A DNA stretch of 64,000 bases from Ascoidea asiatica (Eukaryota > Ascomycota > Saccharomycetes > Ascoideales > Ascoideaceae): the NCBI GenBank assembly GCA_001600695.1, contig BCKQ01000017.1:1-64000 (forward strand), in the 5' to 3' direction. The first letter of the stretch is position 1. Each line of letters begins with the position of its first letter. Shown here piece after piece: positions 8,431 through 18,667 of this stretch. The position numbers were made by a program, and so were the translations under genes. The notes beneath the pieces are model-generated. The model did not search any database. It had not been told where the DNA came from and saw nothing but the letters and a program-made list of their open reading frames with translations.

Positions 8431-11196
8431 TTAATGGTTTACTAATCTTCGTTGATCATTATTTTCTGAGGATGAATCATTATCTGAATCATTATCTGAT
8501 TCCAATTCTGGATTAAATGGATTATCATTATTGTTGATATTATCATTATTATTCGAAACATTAGTTTCTGTTATATCCGGCTGCTGACTTTCAAGATCTC
8601 TGATATTATCATCTATTGAAGAATTTATTGATAAATTACTCAAGCTTAAACTATCACTTTCTCTATTATCTTCACTATCATAATCTTCTGGTCTTATTAA
8701 TTCAAATTCAAATTCTTCTCCTCTACGTCTATGAGGTCTTCTATTTGCTACAGCTTTAAAATAAAATAAACAAGCCAAGAAACTAACAACAATTAAAAAG
8801 AAAAAATATGCTCCATAATGACTATCTGGATTATGAAGATATTGTCCTTCTTCTGGTTCTTGTTCACCATTTTCGGATTTATTTTCAGTTGGAAGTGATG
8901 ATGACATTATTGTGGAAGTTGTAGAGCTTATTGAAGTTGTAGATGTTAATGAAGTAGAAATTGAATCAATTAAAGAAGCAGTATTATCAATTTCACTTGT
9001 ACTTATTGATAATTCAGAACTTAATGAAGTTGTAGATTCTATTAAAGATGATAAAATAATTTCTTCTTCTTCTTCTTCTTCTTCTTCTTCACCAGGTAAT
9101 GGAAATCTTTTAGCTTTAGAAGAATCGATACTTTCACCAAAAAATTTTAATCTCCAATTAATAAATTTAGCATCATTATTTTCATCATTATTAATAATTT
9201 GTAATTTCCATTCACCTTCACCAGTTTCATTCCAATGAGCAACAGACATAAAAGTCCAATCCACAAAACCATCTTTTGAAATATCATATCTTCTTTGTAC
9301 AGCTAATTTAGATGTAATATTATTTGGAGAAATTAAATTTACTTCAATTGTACCTCTATTTTTTGAAGATAAATTTATAGTTACAGTTACATGTTCAATA
9401 TGTTCAAAATTTGAATTATTTAAATCTAAACGATTTATATCAATTGAATATGAATAAATATTTGGAATTTCATTAGTTTTTTTTAATAATTTTTCATTAG
9501 TTATTAAAATTGGAGTATAAAACCAAGCTTGAGGTTTAACATTTTTCCAATTTTTAGCCATATGAACAATTGTATAAGCATCAATTTTTCCATATCCATA
9601 TCTATGAGAAAAATTTTTTTTTTCAGGTAATGTAAGTAATGAATCTTCAGAATAACAATCACGTTTATTAATCATAGTTTTTTGCCAATCACCATCATTA
9701 TCATTAATTTCAATAGAAGATAAAATTGAAAGATATTGAAGATCTCTCCAAGTTAAATCAGGATTTGCTTGTAAAACTAAAGAATAAATTCCTGCAGCTA
9801 AAGGAGCAGCAGCAGAAGTACCACCATGAGTATCACTACATTTATTATTAATATCAGTTGTATGAATATGTTCACCAGAACCAGAAGAATAAGTTACAGA
9901 TAAAACTGCAGAACAAGCTTCAGAATATGGAGGATGAATACCTTTATGATCAATAGCACCAATGGTAATAGAATAAATTGAATTAGTATAACCATCAAAA
10001 TTACAATTATCACCATTTAAACCACCATTACCACTTGCAAAAACATAAATAGAACCTTTTGAATTTCTACCATTAAGTATACCTTTAACCATAGCTTTTT
10101 TTACAACTAATTCAGGAGCTTGCATTGATTTACCATCATCAGGAGGACCCCAAGAACATGAATAAATATCATTAATATTTAAAGCATAAATTAAAGCAGC
10201 AGCTTCATCTTCAGCAGTAATTTCAGCAGATAAAATTCTAATTCCAGAAACTTTTGAATTATAAGCAACACCAATACCACAATAACCATTATTTTTTTGA
10301 GCAGCAATTTCAGCTGCACATCTTGTACCATGATAATCATCATTTAATTTAGGTAAAGGTAATTTTTGATTATCATTAAAATCATAAGAACCTTGTATTG
10401 AGAATGAATTTTTTAAATCTTTTGAATTATAATCTAAACCATCATCTACAATTGCAGTTATAATTCCAGAACCTGTAATATTATCATACCATAAACCAGA
10501 AACATTAACATCATGATTTGGATAAGATGGATTAATTAAATGCCATTGTTTTAAAAAAGAAGGATCATTAATTTCTAAATCTGATTTAACTTTTAATATA
10601 GATTCCATTGAAGAATCATATTTTTGAGAATTAGAATTAGAATTAGAATTAGAATCTGTTTCAGGATTTGAAAAAGATATTGGAATTGGTAATCTTTTTT
10701 GTAATCTTTTTGGTTTTAAAGGATGAAAAGATTTTATATTATTATCATTTATAATTTGATTATAAAGTTTATTATTCTTTGATCTTTTTAAAAGTTTTAA
10801 ATTATTATTATTATTATTATTAATATTATTTTTTGATAAAATTTCATTATTATAATCATTTATAAAATCATTTGATTTATTATATGAAAATACATAAAAA
10901 TTATCTAAACCTCTAAAAGGATATTCGAATTGAAAAAAAGGATAATTTGAAATAAATTTTTTAATTATAGTATTTATTGTTGGAGATATATTTTGATTTG
11001 AAATTATTGTTGAAGGTATTTCAATTGCAATATAATTTCTATTATTGAAATCTTTTTTCCTTATTGTTGAGAAAATATTATTATTATTGTTATTATTGAA
11101 ATTATCAATATCCATTGCTAATATATTCAAGATCCAGCTTGAGATTATAATAAATGTTAATAGTATAGGCTGTCGAAATAAAGTAGATATTATCAT
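8431..11196 (-). CDS. KEX2: Kexin, Golgi pro-protein convertase
   Basis: This calcium-dependent serine endoprotease cleaves secreted precursors after Lys-Arg/Arg-Arg in the late Golgi. Order: signal peptide (about 1-27), prodomain with the probable self-cleavage site LQKR (168), subtilisin domain (about 200-515), P domain (about 540-690), a Glu run then a Ser/Thr-rich stalk, a membrane segment near residue 800 (AYFFFLIVVSFLACLFYF), and an acidic cytosolic tail. Catalytic residues are all present: Asp251 (AIVDDGLD), His289 (DYHGTRC), oxyanion Asn390 (ASGNGG) and Ser461 (GGTSAAAP). The tail holds FEFELIRPEDYDSED, which resembles the aromatic Golgi-retention signal of S. cerevisiae Kex2. The 921-residue length is slightly over the usual 814 because of Asn-rich prodomain segments and the tail. 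Confidence 0.97.
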   Translation of the reverse strand: MIISTLFRQPILLTFIIISSWILNILAMDIDNFNNNNNNNIFSTIRKKDFNNRNYIAIEIPSTIISNQNISPTINTIIKKFISNYPFFQFEYPFRGLDNFYVFSYNKSNDFINDYNNEILSKNNINNNNNNNLKLLKRSKNNKLYNQIINDNNIKSFHPLKPKRLQKRLPIPISFSNPETDSNSNSNSNSQKYDSSMESILKVKSDLEINDPSFLKQWHLINPSYPNHDVNVSGLWYDNITGSGIITAIVDDGLDYNSKDLKNSFSIQGSYDFNDNQKLPLPKLNDDYHGTRCAAEIAAQKNNGYCGIGVAYNSKVSGIRILSAEITAEDEAAALIYALNINDIYSCSWGPPDDGKSMQAPELVVKKAMVKGILNGRNSKGSIYVFASGNGGLNGDNCNFDGYTNSIYSITIGAIDHKGIHPPYSEACSAVLSVTYSSGSGEHIHTTDINNKCSDTHGGTSAAAPLAAGIYSLVLQANPDLTWRDLQYLSILSSIEINDNDGDWQKTMINKRDCYSEDSLLTLPEKKNFSHRYGYGKIDAYTIVHMAKNWKNVKPQAWFYTPILITNEKLLKKTNEIPNIYSYSIDINRLDLNNSNFEHIEHVTVTINLSSKNRGTIEVNLISPNNITSKLAVQRRYDISKDGFVDWTFMSVAHWNETGEGEWKLQIINNDENNDAKFINWRLKFFGESIDSSKAKRFPLPGEEEEEEEEEEIILSSLIESTTSLSSELSISTSEIDNTASLIDSISTSLTSTTSISSTTSTIMSSSLPTENKSENGEQEPEEGQYLHNPDSHYGAYFFFLIVVSFLACLFYFKAVANRRPHRRRGEEFEFELIRPEDYDSEDNRESDSLSLSNLSINSSIDDNIRDLESQQPDITETNVSNNNDNINNNDNPFNPELESDNDSDNDSSSENNDQRRLVNH

Positions 11197-12700
11197 TTTA
11201 TAATTAAAATATATTTAAAATATATATATAATTTGTATAATTTAGTGTTTATGAAAATTATTGATTGATAGAATTTTTAATTATATATATTTCAATTTAT
11301 TTTAGCTCTCTTTGACTTAAAATATTTTATTAAATGTTATTAATTTTTAAAAAAATTGAAATCTTGGTAAAGGGTTTTTTTTTTTTTTTCTTCTTTCAAG
11401 TCTTTAAAATGCTTAAAAGTAATGAATGACAAGTTGTTAAGTAAGTAAGTTGTTTACGGATTTAATTTTTTTACTTTTACACCTTTTACTGTAAATGTTT
11501 ACCAGATCATTTAATTATTTGACTATTTAGTTATTTAGTTATTCATTTATTTTAATTTAAATTATATATACAATAAATTTGAAATAAATTAAGAAAAGTT
11601 GAATAATTTGATAGAAAAAGTAATTATTCGTTACAATATTAGAATCAAACTAGAAAACTCCAGTTGAGGACATCAAAGACAAATACATTTACTGTGGGCC
11701 ACGCAGATCGGTAAGGAGTTACGTAAGCAGCGGGCATTTAGACTAGAAGCACTGGCCATATGCTGGAGAACACTATATGCATGTTACAGGCTGATTATTG
11801 CACGAGACCAGTTATATGGATCTTTTAATGGCCTGCATTTGCCACAATTAACCAACAGGACTGTAATCAGCCCCCCAACCCGGAACTAGTTTGCCGAAAG
11901 AAGAATTATTGCAACAATAAGGTTTAGGTTTTAGTTTTCTTGAACCAGCATGAAGAAACTGATTCATACCTAATTTAGGAATACTTAAAAGCTTGATTTT
12001 TTCACGTTTTAGGTTTTCATTCAATTTAAATTTATTTTTTTTTCATTGTGTGTTGCCTAAAAGGAATGGAGGAAAAAGTACAAACTTTCTCAAATCACAA
12101 AAAAGAAGTTATAAGAAAACTTTGAGGTTACAATTAGAACTTAGTTATATTCGTTATATACTAACCCAAGTTTTATTCTTAATATTATACATTCAGTTGA
12201 TTGAATATTCACTAGAAAATAATAAAGGAGTACAATTCAAGAAATTTACTATCTTTAAGCACGTATACAAAACTGAAAATAGTTGTATATTATAGACGGA
12301 CTAATACAAATACGATAATCAAACATATAAGATTATTGATCTCAATAAAAGACAATTCTGTAAGTAAACTATTATTTTTTTTTAAAAATTTTATTTTGAA
12401 ATCCGTATATAAAAATAGAAGATAATTTAATAATAAAATCAAAGAAATCCAAATATGATTCAACATTTAAAAAAAAATGATATGAGTACCAAGACAAATA
12501 AATTTTAGAATAAACATCCAATATTCTATTCTTTTAAGACAAATTATTAAAAAATTATATTCCAACTCTTTAAGATATTATATTACCATAAATGCTTTAT
12601 TTCAAGAGATGTATTACTTTGAAAAAGATTATTATTTACACTTTTTTAATAGTACAATTATTATTATAAATATGTTGAATCTAAATATTACTAATAATTT
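11197..12700. promoter_or_regulatory. KEX2 upstream region and PRP28 downstream region, with a GC-rich island
   Basis: This 1.5 kb gap has no convincing gene. The part next to KEX2 is AT-rich. An island with much higher GC and no low-complexity sequence runs from about 11660 to 11960. It contains GTTACGTAAG (near 11725), the 16-mer GAGACCAGTTATATGG at 11804-11819, and ACCCGGAACTAG near 11880. An open frame of 100 codons at 11993-12295 has no recognisable protein content. An untranslated RNA in the island is possible, but I see no diagnostic element. Confidence 0.5.
11804..11819 (+). promoter_or_regulatory. RARACCRNNNNTRYGG element upstream of KEX2
   Basis: The sequence is GAGACCAGTTATATGG, about 0.6 kb upstream of the KEX2 start. 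It is a full match to the repeated intergenic 16-mer described in the findings. Confidence 0.6.
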
Positions 12701-14509
12701 TTATTGACTAATTGATTTGAATTGATTAAATTTATTCATTGCTGCTGGATGTCTTTTTAATTCATCAGGACATTTACTTGATGGACTTTTCATTATTAAA
12801 TTTTTAAGATCATATAAAATATCATTATTATCTTTTTTATGTAAAAAAGTAATTGAAGTACCAAATTTACCAGCTCTACCAGTTCTACCAATTCTATGAG
12901 TATAATCTTCTATACTTCTTGCCATTTGATAATTTAAAACTAAAGAAACATTATCAATATCAATACCTCTACCAGCAACATCAGTTGCAATTAAAATATC
13001 AACTTTACCATTTTTTAAATTCATTATAGCTAATTCTCTTTGATCTTGATTTTTTGAACCATGAATAATAGTTGATTTTAAATTAGTTTTTAAATTTATT
13101 AAATCATTTAAAATTTCACATGTTTTTTTAAAATTTACAAAAATTATTATTGGTGGTTTAAAATTATTTGAATTAATAATTTGAATTAATTTTTTATTTT
13201 TTTCATCATCTGAATTTATAAATTCAATTTTTTGATTAATAGTATCAACAGCTTGATTTAAATTACCAATTTGAATAATATTTGGATTAATTAAATAATT
13301 TTTAATTAATTTTTTTATTAATAATGGCATTGTAGCTGTAAACATATTTGTTATTCTTTTTTTTGGTAAAATATTTAAAATTTTTGAAACTTGAATTTCA
13401 AAACCTAAATCAATCATTCTATCAGCTTCATCTAAAATTAAATAATTACAATAATTTAAAATTATAATTTTTCTATCTAAACAATCTAATAATCTACCAG
13501 GAGTTGCAATTAAAATATCAACACCATCTTGTAAATCAAATGAATTTGTTTCTAATTTATAACCACCAATTATTGAAATAACTTTTAAATTTAATCTTAA
13601 ACAAAATTTTTTACATTCTTTTTCAATTTGTTGAGCTAATTCTCTTGTTGGAGATAAAATTAAAGAATATGAACCATTTTTATTAAATTTATTTATAAAA
13701 TTATTTTTTAAATTTTTTTTAATTAATAAATAATTTAATAAAGGTATTATATAACTTAAAGTTTTTCCAGAACCAGTTTTTGCAATACCTAAAACATCTT
13801 TAAAATTTAAAGATATTGGAATTGTAGCTCTTTGAATAGAAGTTGGATTTAAATAATTTAAAATTTTTAAAATATTTAAAATTTTTAAATTTATTTTACT
13901 TTCATTCCAATATCTTAATGGTTTTTCAATAATATTATTACCTTTAAAATTTATTTCAAAATCTTCTTTTAAAATTCTCCAATCTCTTTCAGTCATTTCT
14001 TTTAAAGATTTTTCACTCCAATGTTTATCATTCCATTTTAAATTTATACTATTATTGTTGTTATTGTTATTATTAGTAATAAGTGATTGTTGATAAGAAA
14101 TGATTTGAGAATTAGATGAAGTATCATCTTCTTCATTCCAAGTGAAATTAAATTTATTTGATTTTAATTTTTTTTTAATTTGATTTTGATTCTTATCATC
14201 ATTTTTTTTATATATACTTTTATAATCATAATCATAATCATAATCATAATCATATGAATCAATATCATTTTTAATTATTTTCAAATTAATTTGTTTATTT
14301 TCTTGTTTTCTTGAATCATTATTTAATGATAAATTATCTTGATTAGTTTTTGGTTTATCTTTATCTTTATCTTTATCTTTATCTTTTTCTTGATTTAATT
14401 TCAATCTTTTCTTTTTGGATATAAATTTTATTTTATTATTAGTTATTATATTTTTTTTAGCTATTAATTCATCCAAGGAAATTGGATTTTTTCTTTTAGA
14501 CATTATCAC
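12701..14509 (-). CDS. PRP28: DEAD-box RNA helicase Prp28 (U5 snRNP)
   Basis: The protein is 602 residues. After a Lys/Asn-rich N-terminus with KDKDKDKDK and YDYDYDYDY repeats comes the signature that separates Prp28/DDX23 from other DEAD proteins: KHWSEKSLKEMTERDWRILK. Helicase motifs follow in order: Q motif (NPTSIQRATIP), I (AKTGSGKT), Ia (SPTRELAQQ), Ib (TPGRL), II (DEAD), III (TAT, as in DDX23), IV (IIFVNFK), V (ATDVAGRGIDI) and VI (HRIGRTGRAG). The C-terminus has RHPAAMNKF, also typical of Prp28. From family knowledge, it swaps U1 for U6 at the 5' splice site during spliceosome activation. Divergent from NHP2. Confidence 0.95.
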   Translation of the reverse strand: MIMSKRKNPISLDELIAKKNIITNNKIKFISKKKRLKLNQEKDKDKDKDKDKPKTNQDNLSLNNDSRKQENKQINLKIIKNDIDSYDYDYDYDYDYKSIYKKNDDKNQNQIKKKLKSNKFNFTWNEEDDTSSNSQIISYQQSLITNNNNNNNNSINLKWNDKHWSEKSLKEMTERDWRILKEDFEINFKGNNIIEKPLRYWNESKINLKILNILKILNYLNPTSIQRATIPISLNFKDVLGIAKTGSGKTLSYIIPLLNYLLIKKNLKNNFINKFNKNGSYSLILSPTRELAQQIEKECKKFCLRLNLKVISIIGGYKLETNSFDLQDGVDILIATPGRLLDCLDRKIIILNYCNYLILDEADRMIDLGFEIQVSKILNILPKKRITNMFTATMPLLIKKLIKNYLINPNIIQIGNLNQAVDTINQKIEFINSDDEKNKKLIQIINSNNFKPPIIIFVNFKKTCEILNDLINLKTNLKSTIIHGSKNQDQRELAIMNLKNGKVDILIATDVAGRGIDIDNVSLVLNYQMARSIEDYTHRIGRTGRAGKFGTSITFLHKKDNNDILYDLKNLIMKSPSSKCPDELKRHPAAMNKFNQFKSISQ

Positions 14510-14901
14510 TTACAACTTAGTTTATTTATTTATTAATATATTGTAATAAAAGATATAAGAAGTTTATTGCCACTGAAGAAGAATTAAAATACAAATTTTA
14601 AATACAAATTTTACTTCAATTCAAATTCATCTTTTTCAGTACGGAAGGGACAGGAAGAGGCCCGTGTTGGGACCGTGGCTGAAGTGGTGTGTCCCGGAAA
14701 AGAAACCGGAAAAAAAAAATTAACGGCGAAATGAAAAATTTTAATTTTCACATTGAAATTTGCAGAGATCGAAGAAGAAGAAAAGAAGAGAAACAGTTTG
14801 GTGATAGAGAATTGGGATTGTGATTATAGAAGAGTAACTAGATAATATAAGTAAAGGTAGAAGTAGAAGTAGAAGTATAAGGATAAATAAATAGTCTCAG
14901 A
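14510..14901. promoter_or_regulatory. Divergent promoter of PRP28 and NHP2 with CCGGAAA motifs
   Basis: No gene is seen. A GC-rich stretch (14640-14715) carries two CCGGAAA motifs (14694-14700 and 14706-14712). Purine repeats (GAAGAAGAAAAG, GTAGAAGTAGAAG) form the NHP2 leader. Confidence 0.55.
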
Positions 14902-15357
14902 ATGTCAGTAAAGAAGGAGAAGAAAGAAGATGGTGATAACTATGAAAGAAGATTACCTGCAGTTTTAACATTTGCAAAACCATTAGCACCTAAGAAATTA
15001 AATAAAAAAATTTTAAAAACTGTTAAAAAAGCAGCAAAACAAAAACATGTTAAAAGAGGAGTTAAAGAAGTTGTTAAAGCATTAAGAAAAGGAGAAAAAG
15101 GATTAGTTATTATTGCTGGAGATATTTCACCACCAGATGTTATATCACATTTACCAATATTATGTGAAGATAATATAGTACCATATATATTTATTCCATC
15201 AAAAGAAGATTTAGGATCAGCAGGAGCTACAAAAAGACCAACAAGTTGTATTATGATTGTTCCAGGTGGAGGAAAATCTAATAAAAAAAATTCAGGTGAT
15301 AGTGAAGAATATAAAGAAGGATTTGATGATGTTGTAAAAGAAATACCTTCTTTATAA
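14902..15357 (+). CDS. NHP2: H/ACA snoRNP protein Nhp2
   Basis: This is a 151-residue L7Ae-family protein (156 in S. cerevisiae), nearly colinear with it: NYERRLPAVLTFAKPLAPKK, KHVKRGVKEVVKALRKGEKG, LVIIAGDISPPDVISHLPIL, VPYIFIPSKEDLGSAGATKR. The central domain binds the H/ACA RNA kink-turn-like fold together with Cbf5, Nop10 and Gar1. The complex pseudouridylates rRNA and snRNA in the nucleolus. The N-terminus is short and charged, the C-terminus acidic. It is AT-rich but lacks homopolymer tracts. It is tail-to-tail with FMN1, only about 50 bp away. Confidence 0.97.
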   Translation: MSVKKEKKEDGDNYERRLPAVLTFAKPLAPKKLNKKILKTVKKAAKQKHVKRGVKEVVKALRKGEKGLVIIAGDISPPDVISHLPILCEDNIVPYIFIPSKEDLGSAGATKRPTSCIMIVPGGGKSNKKNSGDSEEYKEGFDDVVKEIPSL

Positions 15358-15408
15358 TATTAATATCTATATTAATATCTATATATAAAGTATACATAAA
15401 GTATATAA

Positions 15409-16020
15409 TTATAAATTTTTAAAATTTATATAATTTTTAGAATTATCTTCAAGAATTTCCTTTGCAATTTTTATATCTATATTTATATCATTGATTAAAA
15501 GTTTTAAATTTATAAAATTTAATTCTGGTCTTAAATAACCTAAGATATTAAATTTAATTTTTGCACCATAAAAATTATTATTAAAATTTTTAATTATATG
15601 AATCTCACAACTTTTTTCATTATTTTTAAAAAATGGATTATAACCAATTGACATAACTTGAGGAAAAATATTATTTAAATCATTAATTTCATTTAATTTA
15701 TAACCATAATTAAATTCAATTTTTTTAATTCTTTCATTAATTAATTTTTTATCTTTCGAATTAGAATTAAAATTTGAATTTAAATGAGTTTTTAAATTAT
15801 GAGATAATGATTTTTTTTCATTTTTAAATAATTTACAATATCCAAAATATACTCCAGGTTTAAGTTGTTTGAAATCATTGGAAGTTTGAGATATTGGAAT
15901 ATTTGCAGTTGGAATTCCAAGATCTGAAGAACCTCTGCCAAAACCTGAGATTATCTCACAGCACTCAGTCAATGGAAATGGAGCCATTGGCGAGTCTGGA
16001 ATCTCTGCTCTCACCTTCAT
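15409..16020 (-). CDS. FMN1: Riboflavin kinase
   Basis: This is a 203-residue flavokinase that phosphorylates riboflavin to FMN. Family motifs are seen: FGRGSSDLGIPTANIPIS (the G-x-PTAN motif binding ATP/Mg), LKPGVYFGYCKL, QVMSIGYNPFFKNNEKSCEI (S-[IV]-G-x-NP) then EIHIIKNF, and YGAKIKFNILGYLRPELNF. The usual length in yeasts is about 180-220. A Lys/Asn/Ser-rich loop (about residues 75-105) replaces a shorter loop in relatives. The first ATG is used here. A later one at residue 12 (MAPFPLTE) is also possible and would leave the domain intact. The last step of riboflavin synthesis itself (RIB5) is encoded elsewhere in this window. Confidence 0.93.
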   Translation of the reverse strand: MKVRAEIPDSPMAPFPLTECCEIISGFGRGSSDLGIPTANIPISQTSNDFKQLKPGVYFGYCKLFKNEKKSLSHNLKTHLNSNFNSNSKDKKLINERIKKIEFNYGYKLNEINDLNNIFPQVMSIGYNPFFKNNEKSCEIHIIKNFNNNFYGAKIKFNILGYLRPELNFINLKLLINDINIDIKIAKEILEDNSKNYINFKNL

Positions 16021-16465
16021 GTTGTCAGTGACTGAACTGTTCTCTGCTCTCTTTCTCTTTCTCTGTCTCTGTCTTCTTCTTATTACTCTCTCTTCTTCTT
16101 CCTCTTCTTCCTCTTCTTATTTCTCTCTGTGTCACTGTTTTCTTCACTTTCTTCACTTTCTTCACTTTCCTCTTTTTGATCTTCTTTTTCATTTCCGGTC
16201 TCATTTCCGAGATCTTTTTTATTTCCGGTTTTCTTATCCGGTAGAAGACCCATCACTCTGGTCTCGCATCTCACTTTAATCCGACCTTGTCACCTGACTT
16301 CCCTTGTCTTTCCCCTCGGTTCTCGTACAACAACAAAAAAAAAAAAAACAAAAACAAAATTAAATTTTTGGTGTTTTTGCTTCTTTTGAATTAAAACCTC
16401 AGGAAGAAAAGAAAAGAAATGAAATGAAAAGAAATGAAATGAAATGAAATGAAATGAAATCAGAT

Positions 16466-16498
<33 letters not shown>

Positions 16499-16558
16499 AA
16501 ATCACTCAAGCAATACTTTCTCTTTATATATGTACAATAATCAAACCTCAAATCTATA
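16021..16558. promoter_or_regulatory. Divergent promoter of FMN1 and PRP39
   Basis: No gene is seen. A pyrimidine-rich tract (16035-16190) is followed by TTTCCGG at 16192-16198 and 16222-16228 and the minus-strand 16-mer at 16250-16265. Further right are poly-A (16332-16347), GAAATGAAATG repeats (about 16416-16460) and AATC repeats. Open frames over the pyrimidine tract consist of simple repeats and are not credible. Confidence 0.55.
16250..16265 (-). promoter_or_regulatory. RARACCRNNNNNRYGG element in the FMN1/PRP39 promoter
   Basis: On the minus strand this reads GAGACCAGAGTGATGG, 230 bp from the FMN1 start and about 295 bp from the PRP39 start. It has G instead of T at position 12 of the consensus. 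Confidence 0.5.
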
Positions 16559-18424
16559 ATGGATAATCAACAAGATTTCATTAAACAAAAATTAAAATAT
16601 AATAATTTAGCTTTATTATTAATTAAAAATCCAGATAATTATGATAATTGGTTAATTTTATTAAATTATTTAAAAAATTTAAATGGTGGAATTTCTAAAA
16701 AAAGTCCAATTTTTCAAAAAAATTTATTATTCTTAACTTATAAAAATTTCTTAAATAAATTTCCAAATTTTGAAAATTTTTGGATAAATTTTGCAAAAAT
16801 TAAATTTAATTTAGGTTTAACTAATAATTCTGAAAAAATTTATTTAAATGCAATTAAAATTTTACCAAATTCATTAAAAATTTGGTTAAATTATTTAAAA
16901 TTTAAATTATTAATAATTAATAATTCAAATAATTATAAAAAAAAAATTAATTCATTATCATTATCATTATCATTATCAATTTCAAAATATAATTATATAT
17001 ATATGAAAAAATTATTTCAAATTGCTGAAAATAAAATTGGTTTACATTTCTTAAGTTTTGAATTTTATAAATTATATTTAGATTTTGAAGAAAATTATAA
17101 TAATTTTGATGAAAATATTAATACCAACAACAAACTTATACAACAATTTAATATTTTAAGAAAATTAATTGAATTACCAATTTATCATTATAGTAAAGCT
17201 TATAAATTATTTATAAATTTTATTGAAATAAATTTAAATTCAAAAAATATTTTAAATTTTATAAATTTAAAAGATTTAATAAAATTTAATTATAATCCAA
17301 AATCAATAAAATTTGAAATTTTAAATGATAAAAATAATAAAATTTTAAAAGATTTAAAAATTAAATTAAAAAAAATTTTTATTGAAGTTTATATCACTAC
17401 TCAATATAATGTTTTTAAAATTTATAATTTTGAAAAAAATCTTTTACATCCTTTTTTTCATTTAACTTATTTATCAAAACAAGAATTATTAACTTGGGAA
17501 TCATATTTATCATATTATGAAATTAAATTATTAAATTTAGATTTAAAAAATAAAGATTTAATAATTAAAAAAAAAAATATTAATAATCTCATTCAAAATT
17601 TATATCAAAGATGTTTAATTTCAACAGCTTTATATGATAAATATTGGTTAAGATTTTCAAATTATTTAATAAATTTAAATAATTTTGAAAATGCAAAAAA
17701 TTTATTATTAAAATCTAATTTTTTTTTACCAAAATCTTCATTATTAACAAAATTTAAATTAATTGAAATTGAATTATTTCAATCAAATTATTTTAAAGCA
17801 AATGATTTAATTTTATTATTAATTAAAAATTTTTCAAATATTAATATAATTTGGTTATATTTTTTAAATATTCAAAATTTATTTCATTCAAATGATTTAA
17901 ATATTGATTATCAATTTGATAATAATGATAAAAAAGAAAATTATATTATAAAATTAATGGAAGATAAATTAAATTTAATTGAAAATATAAAAATTTATAA
18001 AGGATTTGAAAATTTTTTTGAATATTTAATAAATTTTAATAATATTTCAATATTTGAAAAATTAAAATTTTTTTTAAAATTTAAAGAAAAATTTAAATGG
18101 AGTTTAAAATTTTGGAAATATTTTTTAAAATTTTTAATATTTAATAAAAATAATATTTATATTGAATATTTTAATGAATTTGAATTACCTAAAGAAGTAT
18201 GTAAAAATTTAATAAATTATTTAAAAATTAAAGAAATTTATTTAGAAAGTTTAAAAATTAATAAATTAAATAAAAATAAGAATATTGAAGAATATTTAAT
18301 TGATTTAAAAATATTTGAAATTGAGAATAAAATAGGTGAAGAATTTGATAATAAATTAATAAATTTAGATATTAATGAAATTTATTTAAATCATTTAAAT
18401 TCATATAACTATATAATTATATAA
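16559..18424 (+). CDS. PRP39: U1 snRNP protein Prp39 (HAT repeats)
   Basis: The 621-residue length is close to S. cerevisiae Prp39 (629). It consists of HAT (half-a-TPR) helices with the W-x-x-[YF] rhythm, for example NPDNYDNWLILLNYL, FPNFENFWINFAKIKF, ALYDKYWLRFSNYL. The block HPFFHLTYLSKQELLTWESY, followed by YEIKLLNL and RCLISTALYDKYW, matches the diagnostic centre of Prp39/PRPF39 ([RH]P[YF]FH, then L....L..W..YL.FE). From family knowledge, Prp39 pairs with Prp42 in the yeast U1 snRNP, which defines 5' splice sites. The sequence is extremely Lys/Asn/Ile/Leu-rich, as expected from AT pressure. Prp42 is the main alternative, but the central block favours Prp39. Confidence 0.82.
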   Translation: MDNQQDFIKQKLKYNNLALLLIKNPDNYDNWLILLNYLKNLNGGISKKSPIFQKNLLFLTYKNFLNKFPNFENFWINFAKIKFNLGLTNNSEKIYLNAIKILPNSLKIWLNYLKFKLLIINNSNNYKKKINSLSLSLSLSISKYNYIYMKKLFQIAENKIGLHFLSFEFYKLYLDFEENYNNFDENINTNNKLIQQFNILRKLIELPIYHYSKAYKLFINFIEINLNSKNILNFINLKDLIKFNYNPKSIKFEILNDKNNKILKDLKIKLKKIFIEVYITTQYNVFKIYNFEKNLLHPFFHLTYLSKQELLTWESYLSYYEIKLLNLDLKNKDLIIKKKNINNLIQNLYQRCLISTALYDKYWLRFSNYLINLNNFENAKNLLLKSNFFLPKSSLLTKFKLIEIELFQSNYFKANDLILLLIKNFSNINIIWLYFLNIQNLFHSNDLNIDYQFDNNDKKENYIIKLMEDKLNLIENIKIYKGFENFFEYLINFNNISIFEKLKFFLKFKEKFKWSLKFWKYFLKFLIFNKNNIYIEYFNEFELPKEVCKNLINYLKIKEIYLESLKINKLNKNKNIEEYLIDLKIFEIENKIGEEFDNKLINLDINEIYLNHLNSYNYIII

Positions 18425-18667
18425 TATTTTAATATTTTAATAAATAATTTATGCATTTTATAATAAAAAGTAAATAAAAAAAGGATTAAGTAAGTAAGTA
18501 AGTAAGTAAATAAGGAAGATAAGATAAGATAAAATTTGAATGCATTTTTTAATAAAATAATGTTAAAAGATATCAAAAATAATATCAAATAAATATTAAA
18601 CAAAATAAGTAAATATATAATTAAAATAAGATAAAAAATAGGTTTTAAAAAAAGGGGTAAGGAATGA

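Noticed and set aside
11993-12295. 100-codon open frame upstream of KEX2
   Set aside because: Composition is mixed, with a Phe-rich start and Lys/Ile/Leu stretches, and there is no motif. AT-rich DNA of this length can stay open by chance, and no conserved feature supports it.
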